Shown here piece by piece: positions 54,760 to 64,000 of a stretch of 64,000 nt of DNA. Positions within the stretch are counted from its first letter, which is position 1. Every line of letters begins with the position of its first letter. The position numbers were made by a program, and so were the translations under genes. A model generated the notes under the pieces. That model ran no database searches, had not been told where the DNA came from, and saw only the letters and a list, made by a program, of their open reading frames with translations. The stretch comes from Anaeromyxobacter sp. Fw109-5. Lineage in GTDB: Bacteria; Myxococcota; Myxococcia; Myxococcales; Anaeromyxobacteraceae. The stretch covers positions 806,001-870,000 of the forward strand of contig NC_009675.1 in assembly GCF_000017505.1 (NCBI RefSeq), read 5' to 3'.

Positions 54760-55209
54760 ATGGCGCTGAAGGAGACGCTCGACGCGGACATGAAGGCCGC
54801 GATGCGCGAGAAGGACGCGGCGAAGCTGAGCGTGATCCGCATGCTGAAGAGCGCCATCAAGTACCGCGAGATCGAGGTGATGAAGCCGCTCGACGACGCC
54901 GGCGTGCTGGCCGTCGTCGCCACGGAGATCAAGCGGCGGCGCGACTCGGTCGAGCAGTACCGCGCCGGGAACCGCGCGGACCTCGCGGACAAGGAGGAGG
55001 CGGAGATCGCCGTCCTCCAGACCTACCTCCCGGCGCAGCTCGGTGAGGACGAGCTGCGCGCCAAGGTGGACGAGGCGATCGCCCGGACCGGGGCGAAGGG
55101 GCCGAAGGACATGGGGGCGGTGATGAAGGCCCTCCTGCCCGAGGTGCAGGGCCGCGCGGAGGGGAAGGCGGTCAGCGACATGGTGAAGGCGCGCCTCGCC
55201 GCGAAGTAG
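54760..55209 (+). CDS. GatB/YqeY domain protein
   Basis: 149 residues. It has the YqeY fold related to the tail domain of the GatB amidotransferase: LKETLDADMKAAMREKDA at the start, RRRDSVEQYRAGNR in the middle, and the C-terminal helical domain ending KGPKDMGAVMKALLPEVQGRAEGKAVSDMVK. A role with tRNA is assumed by homology but not proven. It commonly lies between rpsU and dnaG, as here (19 bases after rpsU). Confidence 0.94.
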   Translation: MALKETLDADMKAAMREKDAAKLSVIRMLKSAIKYREIEVMKPLDDAGVLAVVATEIKRRRDSVEQYRAGNRADLADKEEAEIAVLQTYLPAQLGEDELRAKVDEAIARTGAKGPKDMGAVMKALLPEVQGRAEGKAVSDMVKARLAAK

Positions 55210-55263
55210 CGCCGTTCCCACCGGCGCGCGGGGGTCCGCGCGTCCGCACCGGAGAGGAAGCTC

Positions 55264-57126
55264 CTGATCCCCGAGGCGCTCATCGAGCAGGTCCGGGATC
55301 GCGTGGACGTCGTGGCGGTGATCGGCCGCCACGTGGAGCTCAAGAGGTCCGGGCGGACTTGGAAGGGTTGCTGCGTGTTCCACGGGGAGCGCACGCCGAG
55401 CTTTCACGTGTACCCGGAGGACAAGCACTTCAAGTGCTATGGCTGCGGCGCGTACGGCGACGTGTTCACGTTCCTGCAGCGGCTCGAGGGCAAGGAGTTC
55501 CCCGAGGTGGTGAAGGCGCTCGCGCAGGAGGTGGGGATCGAGATCCCCGACGCGGCGGAGGAGGACGGCGCCGAGGCGCGCCAGCGCCGCAAGGAGCGCA
55601 ACGAGGTCCTCGCCGCCTGCGAGGCCGCGGCGCGCTACTGGGCGGCCCGCCTGCAGAGCCGCTTCGGCGAGGCGGCCCGCCGGTACCTCGAGGAGCGCGG
55701 CGTGGGTGAGGAGTCCACCCGCCGCTTCCGGATCGGGATCTCCGCCGACGGGTGGAGCGATCTCGCCTCGCGCGTCGCCGAGAAGGGCGTCGCCGCCCCC
55801 GCGCTGATGCGCGCCGGGCTCCTCGTGGAGAAGGAGCAGGGCGGTGCCTACGACCGCTTCCGCAACCGGCTCATGTTCCCGATCGCCGGGATGGACGGGC
55901 AGGTGATCGGCTTCGGCGGCCGCTCCATGCCGGGCGAGGCGTCCGCCAAGGCGGGGGCGAAGTACATCAACACGCCCGAGACGCCGCTCTACAAGAAGTC
56001 CAAGGTGCTCTACGGCCTCGACCTCGCGCGCGAGACCATCCGGAAGGCGCGCGCCGCCCTGCTGGTGGAGGGCTACTTCGACGTGATCGGGCTGCACCAG
56101 GCCGGGATCACGAACGCCGTGGCGGTCTGCGGCACGGCGCTCACGGCGGAGCACGTCGAGCTCCTGCAGCGCTGCGACTGCCGCGAGGTGACGGTGCTCT
56201 TCGACGGCGACGTCGCCGGGCTCGCCGCGCCCGCCAAGGCGGCGGCGGCGCTGTTCCCGGCCGGCGTCGCGGGCAAGGTCGCCGTCCTGCCGTCGGAGGG
56301 AGGCAAGACCGATCCCGACGAGTACGCCCGCGCCCACGGGCGTGCCGGCGTCGAGGCGCTCCTCGAGCGGGCGAGCCCGCTCTCCGAGCACCTCATCGAC
56401 CGGGCGGTCGAGCGGACGTGCGGGGGTCCGGCGAGGCAGGCGGCGCTCGAGGAGAAGCTGGCCGCCGTCCGCGAGCTGACCCCGTTCGTGCGGATGATGC
56501 CGGAGGGGCTCGCGCGTTCCGTGTTCGAGGACGCCATCGCGAAGCGGCTCGATCTGGATTCCGGGGCGCTCCGCGCCGAGCTCGAAGGGGAACGTCCCCG
56601 GCGGCCGGCGCTCGCCCGGCCGGAGGCCGCCCCGGCGCCGCGGCCGCCGCGCACGGCGCCCGGGAGCCGGGTGAAGGTGCTCCTGCCGGGCCCGGCGGCC
56701 GATGCCCTCGGCCTGCTCGCCGCGTTCCCCGAGGCCCTCGCCGGGATCGCCGAGGAGGAGAACCTGCCCGGGCTCATGCCCCCCGGGCCGCTCGCCGATC
56801 TCGCGCGCGACCTCATCCGCGGGCCGCTGCCGCTGGACGCGGCGCTGGCGCGGGTGCAGGAGGCGGGCGACGACGACGCGCTGCGGCGCGTCCGCGAGAT
56901 CGCCGGCCCGGCCCGGCCGCCGGCGGAGCGCGCCGGCGTCGAGCTCAGGAAGGCTGCCTTGAAATCGAAGCTGGAGCGGCTGGCGTTGGAGATGGGAGAG
57001 GCCGAGCGGCGCGTCGTCAAGGCGGGCAGCGCGGCCGTGGACGACCTCTCCATCCAGTACCAGCGGCTCGTCAACCAGAAGCGGGATCTGCAGCGCCGCC
57101 TGCATTCGTTGGAGCGCGGCGGATGA
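55264..57126 (+). CDS. dnaG: DNA primase DnaG, apparent CTG start
   Basis: 620 residues if started at the CTG at 55264, preceded by GGAGAGGAAG. That reading restores the conserved N-terminus [19 protein letters not shown]. The first ordinary start, GTG at 55303, cuts off 13 conserved residues, and no ATG, GTG or TTG lies between the upstream in-frame stop (55207) and that point. The zinc-binding domain has [11 protein letters not shown] and [12 protein letters not shown]. The TOPRIM core has [12 protein letters not shown] and VLFDGDVAG. The C-terminal helicase-binding region is diverged. It synthesises RNA primers. Confidence 0.93.
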   Translation: MIPEALIEQVRDRVDVVAVIGRHVELKRSGRTWKGCCVFHGERTPSFHVYPEDKHFKCYGCGAYGDVFTFLQRLEGKEFPEVVKALAQEVGIEIPDAAEEDGAEARQRRKERNEVLAACEAAARYWAARLQSRFGEAARRYLEERGVGEESTRRFRIGISADGWSDLASRVAEKGVAAPALMRAGLLVEKEQGGAYDRFRNRLMFPIAGMDGQVIGFGGRSMPGEASAKAGAKYINTPETPLYKKSKVLYGLDLARETIRKARAALLVEGYFDVIGLHQAGITNAVAVCGTALTAEHVELLQRCDCREVTVLFDGDVAGLAAPAKAAAALFPAGVAGKVAVLPSEGGKTDPDEYARAHGRAGVEALLERASPLSEHLIDRAVERTCGGPARQAALEEKLAAVRELTPFVRMMPEGLARSVFEDAIAKRLDLDSGALRAELEGERPRRPALARPEAAPAPRPPRTAPGSRVKVLLPGPAADALGLLAAFPEALAGIAEEENLPGLMPPGPLADLARDLIRGPLPLDAALARVQEAGDDDALRRVREIAGPARPPAERAGVELRKAALKSKLERLALEMGEAERRVVKAGSAAVDDLSIQYQRLVNQKRDLQRRLHSLERGG

Positions 57127-57230
57127 AACGCAAGCTGCGGAGCATTCTAGGAAAGTTCGCCGGGCTCGCCCGTCCCAGACCCGTTACAAAGGCGCCACAT
57201 CGTGCAGAGCAGTCGAAGGAGCCGAGGCAC

Positions 57231-59582
<2,352 letters not shown>

Positions 59583-59620
59583 AGGGGCGTGATGTGGTAG
59601 ACGGAGCCAGCCGGGGACCT

Positions 59621-59693
59621 GGGCCCATAGCTCAACGGTCAGAGCGGTCGGCTCATAACCGATTCGATCCAGGTTCGAATCCTGGTGGGCCCA
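59621..59693 (+). tRNA. tRNA with CAU anticodon (Ile2 or elongator Met)
   Basis: A complete cloverleaf. The acceptor stem is GGGCCCA/TGGGCCC with discriminator A. The D-arm is GCTC/GAGC. The anticodon stem GTCGG/CCGAT has loop CTCATAA (anticodon CAU), and the T-arm is CCAGG-TTCGAAT-CCTGG. CCA is not encoded. It lacks the C1-A72 mismatch of initiator tRNA. The acceptor stem resembles tRNA-Ile2, whose C34 is changed to lysidine, more than elongator Met, but the two cannot be separated safely by eye. It lies 38 bases after rpoD. Confidence 0.95.
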
Positions 59694-59712
59694 TTCCGAG
59701 GGAGCGATTGCC

Positions 59713-60453
59713 TTGTCGTTGCGTGAGAAGCTGAAGGCGCTGGAGGAGCTGCAGCAGATCGATCTCGAGGCGAACGAGGTCAACGGGGCGCTCGGCGCGA
59801 TCCCGGCCAAGAAGGCGACCATCGAGGACGCCGTGGGCGACGCGCGGCGAGCCTGGGACGCGGAGAAGGCGCGCCTGGAGGCGAACGAGCGCGAGCGGCG
59901 CCAGCTCGACAGCCTGCTCGCGATGGAGCGCGACAAGGTGAAGAAGTGGGAGGGCCGGCTCGGCGAGATCAAGACGCCGCGCGAGTACGCCGCCCTCTCG
60001 CGCGAGATCGACATCTCCAAGAAGACGAACGACACGCAGGGCGAGCACCTGAAGGAGCTCGCCGCCCAGGCGGTGCAGCTCCGCGAGGCGCTCGACGCCA
60101 AGGCGGAGGCGCTCTCGGAGCGCGAGCTCGCCGCCCAGGCCGAGCTGGAGGAGCTCGCGAAGCGCGGCGCGGCCGCCGAGGAGAAGCTCCGCGAGCTCGA
60201 GGCGCGCCGCGCCGAGGCCGCGAAGCGCGTCGATCCGGGGCTCCTCTCGAAGTACGAGAACATCAAGCGGCGGCGGGCCGGGATCGCCGTGGCGCCGGTG
60301 GTCGGCATGACCTGCAAGGGCTGTCAGCGCAACATCCCTCCGCAGCTCGCCATCACCCTGCAGCGGGCGAACTCGATCGAGACCTGCCCGAACTGCAACC
60401 GCATCATCTACTCGGCCGACGCGGTCAACCCGCCGGCGCCGTCGCCCGCGTAG
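59713..60453 (+). CDS. Coiled-coil zinc-ribbon protein (DUF164/CT398 type)
   Basis: 246 residues from a TTG with GGAG eight bases upstream. A long coiled coil (residues ~1-175) is followed by a C4 zinc ribbon: CKGCQRNIPPQLAITL and CPNCNRIIY. This matches the CT398/DUF164 family, widespread in bacteria, whose function is not settled; links to secretion and flagellar gene expression have been proposed in some species. It lies seven bases before rnhA and is probably cotranscribed with it. Confidence 0.88.
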   Translation: MSLREKLKALEELQQIDLEANEVNGALGAIPAKKATIEDAVGDARRAWDAEKARLEANERERRQLDSLLAMERDKVKKWEGRLGEIKTPREYAALSREIDISKKTNDTQGEHLKELAAQAVQLREALDAKAEALSERELAAQAELEELAKRGAAAEEKLRELEARRAEAAKRVDPGLLSKYENIKRRRAGIAVAPVVGMTCKGCQRNIPPQLAITLQRANSIETCPNCNRIIYSADAVNPPAPSPA

Positions 60454-60459
60454 GCGCCC

Positions 60460-61224
60460 GTGCCGAAGCCCGTCCTCGCCGAGCTCCTGCGCTTCATCGC
60501 CGCGAACGAGCAGCTCCCCCGGACGCTCCAGCGCTACTCGGGCTACGATCGGGACACGCTCGGCAAGCTCATCGACGCCGCCGCCGACCGCATCGAGGAG
60601 GCGGAGAAGGCGCGCGAGGGGGCCGCGTCGGGAGCGGGCTCGAAGGGCATCAAGGTCCGCAAGCAGACCGACGTGGAGAAGGCCGCGGCCCGCTCGGCCA
60701 CGGAGCTCGACGAGGCGATGGAGCTCTCGAAGGCCGAGCGCGACCAGCGCCGCCGCGAGCGCGCCGCGCAGGCGCAGCGCGAGGCCGCCCAGGCGGCGGC
60801 CGCCGAGGTGGAGGAGCGCGCGAAGCGCACGCGGCTCTACACCGACGGGGCGGCGCGCGGGAACCCCGGCCCCGCCGGCGCCGGCGCGGTGATCGTGAGC
60901 CCCGACGGCCACATCGTCGCGAAGGTCGGCAAGTTCCTGGGCGAGTCCACGAACAACGTGGCCGAGTACATGGGGCTCATCCTCGGCCTCCGGCGCGCGA
61001 AGGCCATGGGCATCAAGGAGCTCGAGGTGTTCGCCGACTCCGAGCTCCTCGTGAAGCAGCTCGCGGGCGACTACGCCGTGAAGGCCGAGCACCTGCGGCC
61101 GCTCCACGACGAGGCGCAGCAGCTCCTGAAGGGCTTCAGCTGGATCCAGGTCCGCCACATCCCGCGGGAGGAGAACGGGCAGGCGGACGCGATGAGCAAC
61201 CGGGCGATCGACGAGCGGCTGTAG
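60460..61224 (+). CDS. rnhA: RNase HI family protein with N-terminal coiled extension
   Basis: 254 residues, GTG start. The C-terminal ~130 residues are a compact RNase HI domain with the four catalytic acids: Asp in LYTDGAARGNPG, Glu in NVAEYMGLILGL, Asp in VFADSELLVKQL, and Asp in NGQADAMSN. The basic protrusion of E. coli RNase HI is absent, as in the archaeal/Sto-type branch. Residues 1-125 are an unrelated helical, charged domain (RFIAANEQLPRTLQRYSGYD). It removes RNA from RNA-DNA hybrids. Confidence 0.9.
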   Translation: MPKPVLAELLRFIAANEQLPRTLQRYSGYDRDTLGKLIDAAADRIEEAEKAREGAASGAGSKGIKVRKQTDVEKAAARSATELDEAMELSKAERDQRRRERAAQAQREAAQAAAAEVEERAKRTRLYTDGAARGNPGPAGAGAVIVSPDGHIVAKVGKFLGESTNNVAEYMGLILGLRRAKAMGIKELEVFADSELLVKQLAGDYAVKAEHLRPLHDEAQQLLKGFSWIQVRHIPREENGQADAMSNRAIDERL

Positions 61225-61242
61225 GCCGCGGGGATCGGGGCC

Positions 61243-62010
61243 TCACCCCGGCAGGTTCCGCGCGAACAGGAACGCGGAGAGGATCACCAGCACGAGCGCG
61301 AACGCGCGCCGCAGGAGCGCCTCGTCGAGGCGCGCGGCGAGCCGCCGCCCGGCGCCCGAGCCGGCCACCCCCGCCAGCGCGAACGGGATCGCCACCTCCC
61401 AGTCCGCGGGCGCGCCCCGCGCGCTCGCGGCGAGCGCCATCGCCGACGCGAGGGCGACCACCACGAGCGAGGTGCCGACGGCCTGGCGCGGCGGGAACGA
61501 CAGGACGAGCAGGAGGACGGTCACGATCACGAAGCCGCCCCCCACGCCGAAGAGGCCGGTGAGGAACCCGACCCCCATCCCGGCCGCCCCGAGCTTCGCG
61601 CACGAGCGGACGTCCGGGCGCAGCACGCACTCCCGCGGCTCCCCGCGCGCGCGATCCGCGGGCCTCCAGACGAGCGCGGCCGCGAGGAGGAGCAGCCCCG
61701 CGAACGCGATCAGGAACCCGCGCCCGCCGAGCCGCTCCCGCAGCAGCGACCCCGCGATCGAGCCCGCCGACGCGACGCCGGACAGCGCCAGCGCGGTGGG
61801 GAGGCGCACGGTGCCGGCGCGCCAGTGCGAGGCCGCGCCGCTCGCGGCGGCCAGCCCGACGACGAGGAGCGAGGTGGTGGCGGCGGTGCTCACGTCCTCG
61901 CCCAGCACGTACACCAGGATCGGAACGGTCAGGACGGAGCCGCCCGCGCCCAGGGCGCCGAGGAGGCCGCCGACGAGCAGCCCGGAGGCCGTGAGGACGA
62001 GGAGGTGCAT
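61243..62010 (-). CDS. TauE/SafE-family permease
   Basis: 255 residues from the ATG at 62010. About eight transmembrane helices form two halves, each with the glycine-rich family motif: GALGAGGSVLTVPIL near the start and TGLFGVGGGFVIVTVLLL in the middle. Family members move sulfite, organosulfonates or related anions across the inner membrane. The gene begins 14 bases after a CoA-disulfide-reductase-type flavoprotein gene on the same strand, suggesting joint work in sulfur (sulfane/persulfide) metabolism. Confidence 0.9.
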   Translation of the reverse strand: MHLLVLTASGLLVGGLLGALGAGGSVLTVPILVYVLGEDVSTAATTSLLVVGLAAASGAASHWRAGTVRLPTALALSGVASAGSIAGSLLRERLGGRGFLIAFAGLLLLAAALVWRPADRARGEPRECVLRPDVRSCAKLGAAGMGVGFLTGLFGVGGGFVIVTVLLLVLSFPPRQAVGTSLVVVALASAMALAASARGAPADWEVAIPFALAGVAGSGAGRRLAARLDEALLRRAFALVLVILSAFLFARNLPG

Positions 62011-62024
62011 CACCCGCGGTGCGG

Positions 62025-63392
62025 TCAGGCCGGGCGGCGGGCCTTCGCGAGCGCCTTCTCCGCCACGCCGGCGGCGACGAGGATCGGGTCGTAGACCGGG
62101 GCGAGCGGCGGTGCGTACGCGAGGTCGAGCTGCTCCAGCGCGGAGACCGACCACCCGGCGGTGAGCGCCGTGGCGTAGACGTCGACGCGCCCGGTGACCC
62201 CCTCGGCGCCGACCAGCTGAGCGCCGAGGAGCCGCCCCGTCGCGCGCTCCGCGAGGAGCACGGTCGTGATCTCGCTCGCGCCCGGATAGGCGTGGCCACG
62301 GCTGCGGTGCGTCGAGGTCGCGGCCACGAAGTCGAGCCCCGCCCGGCTCGCCTCGGCCGGCGCGAGGCCGGTGCGCCCCACCTCCAGGCCGAAGACCTTG
62401 AACGCGGCGCTCCCCACGATCCCCCCGAACCGCTCGTCCGCGCCGGCGGCGTTCGCGCCCGCCACCTTCCCCTGCTTGTTCGCGGTGGTGCCGAGCGGGA
62501 TCCACGCCGGGCGTCCCGTCACCAGGTGCCTCGCCTCCGCGCAGTCGCCCGCCGCCCACACGCCGGGCGCGCTCGTCCGCTGGGCGTCGTCGACGGCGAT
62601 CGCGCCGCTCGCGCCAGTGGCGAGGCCGGCCGCCTCGGCCAGCGCGGAGTTCGGGCGCACGCCGACGGAGACGAGGACGAGGTCCGCCGGGAACGGGCCA
62701 CGATCGGTCACGACCGCGAGCTCCCGGTCGCCGCGGCGGATCTCCGTCACCGAGACGCCGGTGTGGGCCTCGACCCCGTGGCGCGCGAGCTCCCGCTGGA
62801 CGGCCTCGACGACGGGCGGGGCGAAGCCGGGCAGGAGCTGGGTCATCTTCTCGAGCACCGTGACGGCGAGGCCGCGCGCGCGCAGCGCCTCCGCCATCTC
62901 CATCCCGACGTATCCGGCCCCCACGATCACGGCCCGGCGGGGCGCCGCCTCGGCCAGGAACCGCTTCATGGCGGCGCCGTCGGTGAGCTCGCGCAGCACG
63001 AACACGCCCGGCAGGTCCATGCCCGGAAGCGGCGGCCGCACCGCGCGCGCGCCGGTCGCGAGGACGAGCGCGTCGTACCCCAGCTCCAGCTCCTGGCCCG
63101 AGGAGAGGTCGCGCGCCCGCACCCGCCTGCGCCCGAGGTCGATCGCCGACGCCTCGTGGCGCGTCCGGACGTCGATCCCGCGCTCGTCGCGGAACCGCTC
63201 GGGCGTGATCACGACGAGGTCCTCGATCGCGCGGCCGGGGTCGAGGAGGTTGTACGGCATCCCGCACGCGCCGTAGGACACGTACGGCCCGCGCTCGAGG
63301 ACCACCACCTCCGCCTCGGGCGCGCGACGCTTTGCCTGGCTCGCGGCGCTCATCCCTGCCGCGACGCCGCCGACGACGACGATCCGGGCCAT
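62025..63392 (-). CDS. CoA-disulfide reductase-type FAD flavoprotein
   Basis: 455 residues from the ATG at 63392. The N-terminal FAD-binding motif is VVVGGVAAGMSAASQAKR. The single redox cysteine lies in SYGACGMPYN, the CoADR/NADH-oxidase/peroxidase signature. An NAD(P)H-binding VIVGAGYVGMEMAEAL and second FAD block GVWAAGDCAE follow, then a dimerisation domain with HAYPGASEI. Without a rhodanese domain it is a CoADR or CoA-persulfide reductase, or an NADH oxidase; the permease partner favours sulfur chemistry. An inverted repeat (63455-63469) lies upstream. Confidence 0.9.
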   Translation of the reverse strand: MARIVVVGGVAAGMSAASQAKRRAPEAEVVVLERGPYVSYGACGMPYNLLDPGRAIEDLVVITPERFRDERGIDVRTRHEASAIDLGRRRVRARDLSSGQELELGYDALVLATGARAVRPPLPGMDLPGVFVLRELTDGAAMKRFLAEAAPRRAVIVGAGYVGMEMAEALRARGLAVTVLEKMTQLLPGFAPPVVEAVQRELARHGVEAHTGVSVTEIRRGDRELAVVTDRGPFPADLVLVSVGVRPNSALAEAAGLATGASGAIAVDDAQRTSAPGVWAAGDCAEARHLVTGRPAWIPLGTTANKQGKVAGANAAGADERFGGIVGSAAFKVFGLEVGRTGLAPAEASRAGLDFVAATSTHRSRGHAYPGASEITTVLLAERATGRLLGAQLVGAEGVTGRVDVYATALTAGWSVSALEQLDLAYAPPLAPVYDPILVAAGVAEKALAKARRPA

Positions 63393-63454
63393 CGACCCCT
63401 CCGCCATACGAGCCGCGACCCCTCGCAGCCGGTTCGCGCGGTCGCGTACCGAAG

Positions 63455-63469
63455 GTGATCGCGAATCAC
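63455..63469. promoter_or_regulatory. Inverted repeat upstream of the flavoprotein-permease pair
   Basis: GTGATCGCGAATCAC is an inverted repeat with 5-bp arms (GTGAT/ATCAC) and a 5-base spacer, 63 bases before the flavoprotein start and just beyond the zf-HC2 stop. It resembles CRP/FNR- or ArsR-type operator halves but has non-standard spacing. A binding protein is not identified. Confidence 0.35.
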
Positions 63470-63479
63470 GAACCATGGG

Positions 63480-63707
63480 TCAGTGCAGCCGGCCCGGGCT
63501 CCACGCGGGATGCCCCGCGTTCGAGAGCTCGTGCAGCGCCTGGACCGTGACGAGCAGCTCGAGCGCGAGCCTGGCGCACGCCGAGCAGCCGGCGACGTGG
63601 CACCTGACGCGGTCCAGGACGGCGGGATCGCGCTCGCCGTCGATCAGCTCCGAGAGCCGCTCCGAGAAGTCGGCGCAGCGAAGGGGATCGGGCGGACCGG
63701 AGCGCAT
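63480..63707 (-). CDS. Small zf-HC2 (anti-sigma-like) protein
   Basis: 75 residues from the ATG at 63707, with GGAGG six bases upstream. The zinc-binding HxxxCxxC pattern is present in RCHVAGCSACARLA, preceded by CADFSERLSELIDGE as in anti-sigma zinc fingers. It lacks a transmembrane helix and sensor domain, so it is a soluble single-finger protein. No ECF sigma gene is adjacent. It could regulate an ECF sigma factor encoded elsewhere. Confidence 0.8.
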   Translation of the reverse strand: MRSGPPDPLRCADFSERLSELIDGERDPAVLDRVRCHVAGCSACARLALELLVTVQALHELSNAGHPAWSPGRLH

Positions 63708-63830
63708 GGCGGACCTCCGTGTTCGCCATGTTCGAGCCGCGAGGGACGGGCGCGGAGCCGGTCCTTCGTGGGGCGTGCTGGGGCCACGCGCCCACGGCCG
63801 GCGACACGAAGGCGCCCCTTCAACAGCCTG

Positions 63831-64000
63831 CTAGAGCGCGGTCTCGTGCTTCGGCGCGTCGCGCACCGCCCGCGCCGCCTCCTCGGCCCGCTGCGTCTTG
63901 AGCTTCTTCATCCGCTTGCGGATGAGCTCGCGCTTCAGGCTCGAGAGGTGGTCCACGAAGAGCGTGCCGTTCAGGTGATCGGTCTCGTGCTGCACCGCGA
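63831..64000 (-). CDS. def: Peptide deformylase, C-terminal part (cut by window end)
   Basis: The last 55 codons are visible on the minus strand, ending at a TAG (plus 63831-63833). The metal-binding motif 3 of deformylase, [16 protein letters not shown] (HExxH), is intact. A Lys/Arg-rich helix follows (KRMKKLKTQ) and an Ala/Arg/Glu tail. It removes N-formyl groups from nascent proteins with a bound metal ion. The start and motifs 1-2 are outside the window. A long inverted repeat (CCTTCGTG/CACGAAGG, 63762-63811) lies after the stop. Confidence 0.92.
   Translation of the reverse strand, partial: AVQHETDHLNGTLFVDHLSSLKRELIRKRMKKLKTQRAEEAARAVRDAPKHETAL

Overview
The window is very GC-rich with almost exclusively G/C third codon positions and Lys/Ala/Arg-rich protein tails. 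Gene content and protein resemblance point to a myxobacterium, most likely the Anaeromyxobacter group. This is my inference; no rRNA is present to confirm it. Coding density is high, and no stretch longer than 300 bases lacks a gene. Most GC-rich long reading frames antisense to the genes listed here were treated as shadows.

Layout. 1-5.5 kb: 3' part of an S41 C-terminal processing protease, a multi-membrane GT2 glycosyltransferase with its own promoter, then minus-strand GNAT, GT2 and HAD-phosphatase genes. 5.6-10.9 kb: ftsY and smc (minus), with a hairpin-rich repeat after ftsY. 11.2-24.8 kb: a complete, tightly coupled type II secretion operon gspC-D-E-F-G-H-I-J-K-L-M-N (minus). It is preceded by a sigma-54 enhancer-binding response regulator and two matching palindromes 40 bp apart. 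26.4-28.6 kb: rpmE and rho (minus), each with a recognisable promoter. 28.8-38.3 kb (plus): ligA-acyP, a B12-binding-type radical SAM/DUF2344 protein, an RNase G/E with a large insertion in its S1 domain, a YihY membrane protein, and an IHF/HU protein with an acidic tail.

38.4-46.5 kb (minus): an eleven-gene non-flagellar type III secretion cluster. In transcription order it encodes a needle-like candidate, SctI, SctJ, an unknown 108-residue protein, SctQ, a FliO-like protein, then SctR-S-T-U-V. No ATPase, stator, SctD or secretin gene is alongside. It is divergent from a DUF1704 (MATCAP-like) metallopeptidase. 48-49.2 kb: a ferritin-like/VIT1 fusion (MbfA-like).

49.3-54.4 kb (plus): histidine operon hisD-B-H-A-F-I-E. 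hisG and hisC are absent, and the hisF/hisI junction has been remodelled by an 81-bp duplication around a second copy of the hairpin repeat. 54.4-59.6 kb: macromolecular synthesis block rpsU-yqeY-dnaG-rpoD, where dnaG seems to start at CTG and RpoD carries a histone-H1-like N-terminus. A tRNA with anticodon CAU follows, then a zinc-ribbon coiled-coil protein and an RNase HI. 61.2-64 kb (minus): a TauE/SafE permease and CoA-disulfide-reductase-type flavoprotein pair, a small zf-HC2 protein, and the C-terminal end of peptide deformylase.

The points most worth following up are the reduced, flagellum-like type III cluster with its needle candidate, and the two-copy repeat whose stems covary between copies.
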